Source: an uncultured Planctomycetaceae bacterium
GTDB taxonomy: Bacteria > Planctomycetota > Planctomycetia > Planctomycetales > Planctomycetaceae
Reading direction: 5' to 3'
DNA length: 5,667 nucleotides
NCBI GenBank assembly: GCA_903898975.1
Contig: CAIUHT010001349.1
Coordinates: 1 to 5,667, forward strand
Within the stretch, counting starts at the first letter, position 1. Every line of letters starts with the position of its first letter. The notes below the pieces were generated by a model, which was not told the origin of the DNA, ran no database searches, and saw only the letters and a list, made by a program, of their open reading frames with translations. Positions 1 to 5,667 of this stretch are shown here, piece by piece. The position numbers and the translations under genes are program-made.

Positions 1-2747
1 AGTGTCTCCAGCACCCCCTTCAGCCGGTCGCGATCCTTCAGGCGGAGCAGGGCGGTCGCCAGTCCCTTGTGCCAGTCGACGTGCTTCGGGGCCCGCTTCA
101 GTCCCAGTTCAAACAGCTCAGCCGACGCCGCGAAATCGCGGTTCTTGAGCCGCAGCAGAGCCAGATCCTCCAGGACCCGCGGATGCGGAGCGTTCCGATC
201 GAGCGCGGCATCAAGCAGCTCGAGAGCGCGTTCGGTCTCTTCCGCCCGCAAGGCCAGCCGGGCCAGAACGAGTGACGCCACGGGATGCCTGGGCTGCTCC
301 TTCATGATCTCATTGGCGACCTGCCGGGCTTCTTTCCGCTTGTTGACGTTGAGCAGGGCCAGCGCATAATCCCCCTTCAGGGTGAGATTGGCGGGCTCGG
401 CCCGCCAGGCCTTTTCGGCGGCGGGAAGACTGGTGGCCGGCTCATCGGCGACCTCGCCCTGCAGTTCGCCGACCACCTTGTCGAGATGCGAGCGGTATCC
501 CTGTTCGAACTCGGCCTGCTCGACACCGAACTCACGCTTCAGCCCCTCGGCGGTCGTCTCTCCCCGACGGTAGGCCTCCAGCAATCGCGAGGTCGCGTCG
601 GGGCCAAACCGTTCCTGCAGGTACTCGGCATACAGGCGGGACTGGCAGTAGGCGAAGGTCCAGTCGGCCTGGTTCCGCGCCCGCGTGAATCCCTGGTTGA
701 GCGTGTCGAGATTCAGCAGCCGACCGGCGGGAACCCGCTCGCGCAACAGGCTGTCCCAGGATTCCGGACGCGGGTTCCGTTCGGACAGAACGGCAAGAGC
801 CTCGGTGTACCAGTGGGGAATGTTGAAGCGAGTCCCCTGCAGTGTCAGCACATGGACAAACTCATGCCGAATGACCCGGACCCAGTTGTACGCCTGCTGT
901 CCCGAATTCGGCGACGAGAGGGCCACGATGTGCCCGGTTGAGGCACCGATGGTCTGGATCCACGGCAGGCCGACCAGTCGGGCCGAGAACCACTGATGTG
1001 CCGACACCCCCTTGGCCCGCTGGTAGATTTCAAACTGGGTCTTGGTGGTTGGCTCGTAACGGTACTGGGCGACAAGGGCGGGGTATTCTTCTTCGAGGCG
1101 GGCGGCGATGTGCCGGGCCAGCACTCGGTCGGACTCGGAATCAAATCGCACAATGAAGTGCGGAGTCTCAAGCGTCTCGTAACCCTCGAGCAGCTTGACC
1201 ACCTTCCGCATGTTGCTGACGCGGACATGGAACGGGTCGCTGTCGAAGGCCTCGTCCAGGATCCGTCGGGCGTCGTCGAGTTTGCCGACCCGCATGCTCA
1301 GCAGCCCCAGTGCGGAGCGGGCCCCGGGCAGCCCGGGTTGGGCATTGGCGGCGGCCCGGTAACAGACCTCGGCGAATTCGAACTGAAAGCGTGACTCGAA
1401 AGACTCGCCAATGTGCTGGAGGAAGAGGGCCGGCTGAGGGTTGACCTGCCGCACCCGCCACAGGATTCGGGCGAACGGAGTGTCGCCGGCCTGATCAGCG
1501 GCCTCGGCCTGCAGCCAGCGTTCCATGTCGGCAGGGGAGGGGAGCCCGTCGGTGCGGAGGGCGATGACCGCCTGGCGGGCCAGCACCCCTTCAGCGTTGG
1601 GGGCCAGTTGCTCAACGCGTTCGAGGGTCTCGCGGGCGGCCGCGAGATCATTGGCGTCAATCTGCAGATCGCACTGGGTCAGCAGGGCGTCGAGATGGTG
1701 CGGGTTGATCTGCAGTGCCCGATCGAGATGCTGCTGCGTCTCGGTGGTGTCGTGTTCAGCCAGCGAACTGGCCGCCAGCCGGGCGTAGACCGAGGCGGCC
1801 GCAGGATTGATCGCGAGGGCTTTCTTGAGTTCAGGCAAGCCCTGCGCGCGGTTGTACTTATCGAGCAGCAGTCCGCCGGCGAGGGCATGGGCCTGCCACC
1901 ACGACGCATCGGCCTTGCGGGCGTCGGGGCAGAGGGTGTTGATGATCATGTCGAGGTTGCGCGACTTGGGGTTCGCCAGGGCGTAAAGCCGCACCCCCCG
2001 CGCCACCAGCGTCAGGGTCGCCGCATCGTCGGGTTGCGCCTTGTTGTAATAGTCGATGAACCATTTCGAAGCGGCGACCGCCCGCTCGGTCGCTCCGGTG
2101 GCCAACAGCCACTCCACCTGGACCGCCCGGGCGACGGGATGCCCAGGGGCCAGCGTTAACGCCCGCTCAAGGGTCTGACCGCAGCCAGCCAGGTCGCCCA
2201 CAGACAGTTGCAAATCGGCGTAACGCGCTAACAGATCGGGCTGCTCGGGCAGGGTTCCCCCCGGGACGAGCAGCGCTCGCGCGGCCTGCAGTTCTCCCTG
2301 TTCCGCCAGGCAATCGGCCCGCAGCAACAGCCCGGCTGGAGAACCAGTCTCCTCGCCTGGGACAGTCTCGAGGGCCTCCAGGGCCTCGGCATACCGCCCC
2401 CGCTGAAAATGCTCACGGGCCGGAGCCAGTGCCTCGGGGAGCGCTGGATAGGCTCCCGTCACCGCCGGTTGAGCCTCGACTCTTGTCGCGAGACTCAAGC
2501 TGAGCCCGGCACTGACGATCGCCCAACTCAGCATCAAGATTCGGCACCGCGCCGCGAAGATCGCCGAAGATTCCAGCCAACGCCTGCTGCCACGCCCCGT
2601 CGCCTGCCGCGGCCACCGACGATCACGCGCGCTGACCGAGCTGTTCGCAGTCAGCTCATTCGCGAGATTGCGCAGGCGAGGAATGCCGGCTTCCAAAAGC
2701 GGGCGCGACCAGGCTGTGCCGCGAGCATCCGGCAGGGGGGCGTTCAT
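1..2747 (-). CDS. Exported TPR-repeat protein with central peptidase-MA-like zinc metalloprotease domain (C-terminus beyond window)
   Basis: The frame is open for 915 codons from an ATG at 2747 to the left edge, so the C-terminus is missing. Residues 1-71 are Arg-rich. Residues 72-92 look like a signal peptide (MLSWAIVSAGLSLSLA... ending VEA before Gln93), so export to the periplasm or envelope is likely. Degenerate TPR helices fill about 107-510, for example around LDRALQINP and ARETLERVEQLAP. A peptidase-MA-type (gluzincin) domain spans about 523-760. It opens with TPHFIVRF, carries HEFVH at residues 628-632 (bases 852-866), and has the probable third zinc ligand Glu649 in PHWYTEALAV (bases 801-803), 17 residues after the second His. 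The catalytic residues are intact, so an active zinc endopeptidase is plausible, but the substrate is unknown. More TPRs follow from about 775 to the edge. The ATG overlaps the DinB stop (ATGA), suggesting translational coupling. Met72 (base 2534) is an alternative start. No Shine-Dalgarno sequence precedes either Met. Confidence 0.93.
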   Translation of the reverse strand, partial: MNAPLPDARGTAWSRPLLEAGIPRLRNLANELTANSSVSARDRRWPRQATGRGSRRWLESSAIFAARCRILMLSWAIVSAGLSLSLATRVEAQPAVTGAYPALPEALAPAREHFQRGRYAEALEALETVPGEETGSPAGLLLRADCLAEQGELQAARALLVPGGTLPEQPDLLARYADLQLSVGDLAGCGQTLERALTLAPGHPVARAVQVEWLLATGATERAVAASKWFIDYYNKAQPDDAATLTLVARGVRLYALANPKSRNLDMIINTLCPDARKADASWWQAHALAGGLLLDKYNRAQGLPELKKALAINPAAASVYARLAASSLAEHDTTETQQHLDRALQINPHHLDALLTQCDLQIDANDLAAARETLERVEQLAPNAEGVLARQAVIALRTDGLPSPADMERWLQAEAADQAGDTPFARILWRVRQVNPQPALFLQHIGESFESRFQFEFAEVCYRAAANAQPGLPGARSALGLLSMRVGKLDDARRILDEAFDSDPFHVRVSNMRKVVKLLEGYETLETPHFIVRFDSESDRVLARHIAARLEEEYPALVAQYRYEPTTKTQFEIYQRAKGVSAHQWFSARLVGLPWIQTIGASTGHIVALSSPNSGQQAYNWVRVIRHEFVHVLTLQGTRFNIPHWYTEALAVLSERNPRPESWDSLLRERVPAGRLLNLDTLNQGFTRARNQADWTFAYCQSRLYAEYLQERFGPDATSRLLEAYRRGETTAEGLKREFGVEQAEFEQGYRSHLDKVVGELQGEVADEPATSLPAAEKAWRAEPANLTLKGDYALALLNVNKRKEARQVANEIMKEQPRHPVASLVLARLALRAEETERALELLDAALDRNAPHPRVLEDLALLRLKNRDFAASAELFELGLKRAPKHVDWHKGLATALLRLKDRDRLKGVLET

Positions 2748-3241
2748 GCGTGCTGTGCCCGATAGAGATTGAGGGTGATGTGGGCCTGTCCCTGGTGATG
2801 GGCTTCGTGCCAGATCAGGATCTGCAGCGCCCGGCCAATGGTGATTTGCCGCTGGGCGAGGGCGGGAGGAATCCGTTCCAGGTCAGCATCGGTCAGCCCC
2901 TCGATTGTCCGCCGCAAGTCGGCGCGGGTCTCGGCCAGCACCTGCCGGATTTCCGCCGGAGTCGCGATCTGATCGTCGGGACTGCTGCCCCCCTTGAACC
3001 GCGGGACGAGGTCGGCGAATCGCGGGGTCGTGCCCAGAAATCGCTCGGTCGCGAACAACTCTTCGGTGATCCCCACATGCAGCAGCTGCCAGGCGATGTG
3101 CGCTCGCCCGGGGCCGGGTCGCCAACCCAGGATCAACTGAGGCTCGGGCAGTTTCTCAATCGCCTCCAGCGTCCCCAGGGTGCGATCGCGGCAAAAGTCG
3201 AGAAGGGTGAGGGTCGCCTGTTGCGTAGTCACTTGCGGCAT
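2744..3241 (-). CDS. DinB-family (DinB/YfiT-like four-helix bundle) putative metal-dependent protein
   Basis: From the ATG at 3241 the protein is 165 residues, close to the usual DinB-family length. The same frame can start at an ATG at 3325 (193 residues), but those extra 28 residues resemble no part of the family and use more A/T-ending codons, so I prefer the shorter form. Neither start has a Shine-Dalgarno sequence. DinB-fold hallmarks are visible. A first His cluster, HIAWQLLH (residues 48-55 of the short form), is followed by Glu-rich helix residues. Near the C-terminus is HEAHHQGQ (residues 145-152), which fits the family pattern HxxxHxGQ. Together these would give a three-His divalent metal site. 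Known members include thiol S-transferases and damage-inducible proteins of unknown activity; the sequence does not tell which applies here. No signal peptide is seen, so it is probably cytoplasmic. Its TGA (2744-2746) overlaps the ATG of the TPR/peptidase gene, and an extended -10 promoter lies about 160 bp upstream. Confidence 0.85.
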   Translation of the reverse strand: MPQVTTQQATLTLLDFCRDRTLGTLEAIEKLPEPQLILGWRPGPGRAHIAWQLLHVGITEELFATERFLGTTPRFADLVPRFKGGSSPDDQIATPAEIRQVLAETRADLRRTIEGLTDADLERIPPALAQRQITIGRALQILIWHEAHHQGQAHITLNLYRAQHA

Positions 3242-3398
3242 CGGGAAACTCGGGGAGCCAGGAGGGGTCAACCGGAATCGAAAAACCGCAGGAGAAAACC
3301 ACCCTGCAGACAAGGCGGCGCTCATGCCCGGCGGTCAACAGCGAGCCCCGGCGGCGTCCCTCCGAAGGCGAGGAGAAGCAGCACGAAGGCATGCGGCG

Positions 3399-3407
3399 AT
3401 TATAGCA
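3399..3407 (-). promoter_or_regulatory. Extended -10 promoter element (TGCTATAAT) upstream of the DinB gene
   Basis: Read on the minus strand, these bases are TGC followed by a perfect TATAAT hexamer, which is an extended -10 of the sigma-70 type. No good -35 lies 16-18 bp upstream (the nearest hexamers are TCCGAC-like), which is tolerated when the TGn extension is present. Transcription would start near 3392 and read the DinB gene, then the overlapping TPR/peptidase gene. The rest of the roughly 300 bp between the TIM-barrel stop and the DinB start shows no gene that I recognise. Confidence 0.5.
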
Positions 3408-3453
3408 GTTCGACCCGGGCCGTCGGAGACTGGCGGCTGGTCTCGCAGGGCTG

Positions 3454-3474
3454 CCCGGGGCCGACCAGGCCGGG
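3454..3474 (-). terminator. Possible GC-rich hairpin downstream of the TIM-barrel gene
   Basis: CCCGG at one end pairs with CCGGG at the other, and an inner GGCC pair can extend the stem across a two-base bulge. The hairpin sits about 70 bases after the TIM-barrel stop and upstream of the DinB promoter, a sensible place for a terminator. No T-tract follows, and such hairpins arise easily by chance in GC-rich DNA, so this is weak. Confidence 0.2.
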
Positions 3475-3541
3475 GAAGTCGCGCCAGTTGGAACGAGGAA
3501 CCCGGGCAAGCATTCGGCGGGTTGCGGTCGAGCGGCCCGAC

Positions 3542-4417
3542 TCAGTAGCGGTCGAGGCACCCGATGCGCCGGAGAAACGCCAGACTCTCGGTGAGGCGCG
3601 ACAGCAGGTCGGCCAGCGGCAACTCGGGCTCGGTGGGAGGTCCCTCGAGCGTGACCACCCACGGCCCGCGGTAGGCGATGTCGCGCAACAGTTGGTAGAT
3701 CCGTAAAAAGGGAATGCTGCCACCGCGTCCCAGTGGCGGAAAGTGACGCACGCCGGGCAGTCCGCCAAAATCCCGCAGCCGAACATGCCGGACCACGTGG
3801 CACGACTTGGCGAGAGCCACCTCGGCATGGACCTGATCGTTCAGGAGGTGCAGCAGGCCGGGGTCAAAGCTGGCCTTGAGCGCGGGGTGGCCCACGTCGG
3901 ACAGCAGTTGCAGTTGCAGCCGGTGGTTGTGCGCCAGCCCTCGGGCGTACTCGACGCAGGGGAGCAGGTTCAACTGCTGGGCCTCTTCCGCCAGCATCCG
4001 CAGCGTCGCGCAGATTGGCCCGTAGTCGTCGTCGTGGGCCGATTCCCCCGCCACGAGAGTCACCACCTCCGCCCCCAGGGCGGCGGCGACCCGCAGCTTG
4101 GCTCGTACCCGTTCGACTTCCTGGGCCTTCCACAGATTGCCCGCCCCGCAGACACAACTGGCGGGTCGCAATTGACGGGTTTCGAGCCGGGATCGCAACT
4201 CGGCGACCTGGGCCGGAGTGGATTCCTCAGTCAGCCAGGGGACGGACCCATAGCGGTCGACAATCCCCGCTGCTCGAATGGGAATCTCCACCTCGGCGAA
4301 GCCACAGGCCCGCACACCGTCGAGCGCCGCGTCATCGACATGCGGACTGACCGAGACCAGCGAGCAGACCAGTCGTGGAGGTTGTTTCACAGTCGAATCA
4401 GGCCGAGAGAATGACAA
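3542..4417 (-). CDS. Sugar phosphate isomerase/epimerase family TIM-barrel protein (xylose isomerase-like / AP endonuclease 2 fold)
   Basis: This 291-residue protein has the length and layout of the xylose-isomerase-like TIM-barrel family, which includes sugar epimerases/isomerases and inosose dehydratase-like enzymes. Visible strands include LVCSLVSVS (17-25), AEVEIPI (41-47), AEVVTLVAGES (116-126), LLPCVEYARG (151-160), KASFDPGLLHLL (181-192), HVRLRDF (211-217) and WVVTLEGPP (253-261). The expected metal ligands are Glu156, Asp185, His211 and Glu258. The His usually found three residues after the Asp is Leu188, although His190 is close. PPLGRGGSIPFLRIYQLL (228-245) matches the family's loop of the form 'plGxGxixf'. 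No signal peptide is seen, so it is probably cytoplasmic. The substrate cannot be named. The start at 4417 is TTG; an in-frame GTG at 4390 would give a 282-residue protein beginning MKQPPRLVCSL and is equally plausible. Neither has a Shine-Dalgarno sequence. The stop is TGA at 3542-3544. About 240 bp separates it from the upstream VCBS gene, so it may have its own promoter. Confidence 0.88.
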   Translation of the reverse strand: MSFSRPDSTVKQPPRLVCSLVSVSPHVDDAALDGVRACGFAEVEIPIRAAGIVDRYGSVPWLTEESTPAQVAELRSRLETRQLRPASCVCGAGNLWKAQEVERVRAKLRVAAALGAEVVTLVAGESAHDDDYGPICATLRMLAEEAQQLNLLPCVEYARGLAHNHRLQLQLLSDVGHPALKASFDPGLLHLLNDQVHAEVALAKSCHVVRHVRLRDFGGLPGVRHFPPLGRGGSIPFLRIYQLLRDIAYRGPWVVTLEGPPTEPELPLADLLSRLTESLAFLRRIGCLDRY

Positions 4418-4655
4418 ACAGGGCGGGGAATCGGGTCCACTCCAGCAAGCTGTCGCGGAGTCAACACACAGTGCGGTCCGATTGCGATGGAATCGACGTG
4501 CCAGTGGGCCGCGAGGGGGGGGCCGATGACCGCCGGGCCCCCAGGGGCTTCACCGGCCCCGACGGACTTCGCGTGGGGTCGCGGCTGTTCGCACCACGCA
4601 ACAACGCTGAACTGCTTCGGGTTCGGGCCGCGGTCGGGACGCTGGAAGAGCCTGG
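4418..4655. other. Intergenic spacer between the VCBS gene and the TIM-barrel gene
   Basis: I see no convincing gene here. The spacer contains a run of eight G (4515-4522) and a small inverted repeat, GGGGC at 4544-4548 with GCCCC at 4556-4560 (7-base loop, no T-tract), which could help end the VCBS transcript. On the minus strand a TTGACT hexamer (4459-4464) resembles a -35 box for the TIM-barrel gene, but no matching -10 lies 16-18 bp downstream. Confidence 0.5.
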
Positions 4656-5667
4656 CTACTGCGGCCTGGTTTTGGCCGGACGGGCTTTCTGGAACTCCTC
4701 GTCCGAGACCTTGTCCCGGCCCTGGCGAAAGACGAACGCCCCCTTCTTGTTGCCAATCACCACGTCGGGAAGTCCATCGCGATTCAGGTCGCCCGCCACC
4801 ACCTGTGTCCCCACGCCCGAATCGGCGTCAATCAACCACGGGACGAAGTCCACCTCGCCCGCTGCGGAACGCTGCAACTGGAACCAGTACAGCACGGCGG
4901 AGTCGTTGCGGTCGGGATCCCCGGTGCGGCCATGCGACCAGAATCGTTTCCCGGTGACAATGTCCTTCAGCCCATCCCCATCGACGTCCAGCAGATCAAT
5001 CGCGTGCAGTTCCGAGAACTTGACCCCATACGGGCTGTCGGCGGGTTTGTCTCCCACCAGCAGGTGCCGCTCCCACTGGGGCTGGCCCACATCGCCCCGC
5101 TGTTCGAACCAGGCAAGTCCAAAGGCGTGCGCGGCCAGGCTGGTAATGACGTCGGCCCGACCATCGCCGTTGACGTCATACACGTGCATCTGGGCACCGC
5201 CACCACCGAACGGCGCGGGGAAATGACGCCACTCGGGGTCATCGGCCAGCGATTCCGGTTGTTTCCACCAGCCATCTTTCTCAAGCAGATCGGCCTTGCC
5301 ATCGCCATCCACGTCGCCCACACCCATCCCGTGCGTGAAGTTCCCGTAACCTTTTCGCGGAGTGATGGGATGAAACACCCACTTCGCCGTCGGGTCGCTC
5401 GCGTTCGGACTGGCGTATCCATAGGCCCCCTTGGTGATGCACACCAGTTCGGGTTTCCCGTCGCCGGTCAGGTCGGCGAACGTGGGCGATTCATTGTCGG
5501 TCTGGTCGAACGCGACGTGCCGGGTCCAGTGCGGTCCCGACGTGGCGGGCCTGGTCCCCGGGTTCTGGTACCAGCAGGTTTCCTTACCGGGGAATCCAAT
5601 AATCAGGATGTCGTTGAGCTGATCGCCGTTGAAGTCGTGAATGAAGGCGAAGAAGTTGTTGGAGTAG
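4656..5667 (-). CDS. FG-GAP/VCBS repeat beta-propeller protein (N-terminus beyond window)
   Basis: The frame is open from the right edge (first full codon at 5666) to TAG at 4656-4658, giving 336 residues of the C-terminal part. The GTG at 5444 is internal (ELVCITKG) and should not be taken as the start. Six Asp-rich calcium-binding loops mark successive propeller blades, at in-window residues 11-19 (DFNGDQLND), 65-73 (DLTGDGKPE), 118-126 (DVDGDGKAD), 164-172 (DVNGDGRAD), 227-235 (DVDGDGLKD) and 293-301 (DLNRDGLPD). The spacing is 46-66 residues. Such proteins are usually secreted or surface-bound and act in binding or adhesion. A signal peptide cannot be checked because the N-terminus is outside. 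The segments LEKDGWWKQPESL, YGVKFSELHAIDLLD and DSGVGTQVVAGDLN resemble, from memory, a FG-GAP/VCBS subfamily common in Planctomycetes and Verrucomicrobia. The tail after the last blade (RQGRDKVSDEEFQKARPAKT) is charged and probably flexible. No enzymatic motif is visible, and partner and ligand are unknown. Confidence 0.92.
   Translation of the reverse strand, partial: YSNNFFAFIHDFNGDQLNDILIIGFPGKETCWYQNPGTRPATSGPHWTRHVAFDQTDNESPTFADLTGDGKPELVCITKGAYGYASPNASDPTAKWVFHPITPRKGYGNFTHGMGVGDVDGDGKADLLEKDGWWKQPESLADDPEWRHFPAPFGGGGAQMHVYDVNGDGRADVITSLAAHAFGLAWFEQRGDVGQPQWERHLLVGDKPADSPYGVKFSELHAIDLLDVDGDGLKDIVTGKRFWSHGRTGDPDRNDSAVLYWFQLQRSAAGEVDFVPWLIDADSGVGTQVVAGDLNRDGLPDVVIGNKKGAFVFRQGRDKVSDEEFQKARPAKTRPQ

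Noticed and set aside
285..941. 218-residue open frame on the plus strand
   Set aside because: It lies wholly antisense to the TPR/peptidase gene, across the region encoding the HEFVH metalloprotease core. Its translation is low-complexity Gly/Leu/Arg-rich with no recognisable domain, as expected for the reverse of a GC-rich gene.
1413..2159. 248-residue open frame on the plus strand
   Set aside because: It is antisense to the TPR array. The composition (Gly/Arg/Gln-rich) and lack of motifs mark it as a shadow.
2750..3706. 318-residue open frame on the plus strand
   Set aside because: It runs antisense across all of DinB, the promoter spacer and the end of the TIM-barrel gene. Two genuine genes with clear family motifs occupy the other strand, and the translation has no domain signature.
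3156..3803. 215-residue open frame on the minus strand overlapping the TIM-barrel and DinB genes
   Set aside because: It is in a different frame from both genes, is Arg/Ala/Pro-rich, has no motif, and overlaps two well-supported genes.
3743..4414. 223-residue open frame on the plus strand
   Set aside because: It is the antisense shadow of the TIM-barrel gene, whose strands and metal ligands are clear on the minus strand.
4436..4464. Possible promoter for the TIM-barrel gene starting with TTGACT
   Set aside because: The -35-like hexamer is good, but the hexamers 16-18 bp downstream (such as AGTGGA) do not resemble a -10 box.
4544..4560. Rho-independent terminator after the VCBS gene
   Set aside because: The stem is only five base pairs and no T-tract follows, so it is noted in the spacer entry but not called as a terminator.
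4375..5226. 283-residue open frame on the plus strand
   Set aside because: It is antisense to the VCBS gene. Its Ser/Pro/Arg-rich translation is the typical reverse reading of repeated Asp-Gly codons.

Overview
The window is GC-rich, and all four recognisable protein genes lie on the minus strand, so transcription runs from high to low coordinates. The gene content points to a member of the Planctomycetes or a close relative in the PVC group: a large exported TPR/metallopeptidase protein, a DinB-fold protein, a xylose-isomerase-like TIM-barrel protein and an FG-GAP/VCBS propeller protein. No visible start has a clear Shine-Dalgarno sequence, which also fits that group. The assignment is inferred from gene style; there is no rRNA or other marker in the window.

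Layout in the direction of transcription. From 5667 to 4656 is the C-terminal 336 residues of an FG-GAP/VCBS repeat protein whose start lies beyond the right edge. A spacer of about 240 bp follows with no convincing gene. From 4417 (TTG start, or GTG at 4390) to 3542 is a sugar phosphate isomerase/epimerase-like TIM-barrel protein. The next spacer contains a perfect extended -10 element (3399-3407), then a DinB-family protein ends at 2744. Its TGA overlaps the ATG of the last gene (shared bases 2745-2746). That gene runs from 2747 off the left edge as 915 uninterrupted codons. It encodes TPR repeats, a gluzincin domain of the peptidase-MA type (HEFVH with a downstream Glu), then further TPR repeats.

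The DinB and TPR/peptidase genes very probably form one translationally coupled unit read from the promoter at about 3400. The VCBS and TIM-barrel genes share the strand, but the spacers give no evidence that they work with that unit. The long open frames on the plus strand are antisense shadows of these genes. I see no RNA gene, mobile element, CRISPR array or clear novel multi-gene system. The most interesting items are the TPR-flanked metalloprotease coupled to DinB, and a His-to-Leu change in the metal site of the TIM-barrel protein.
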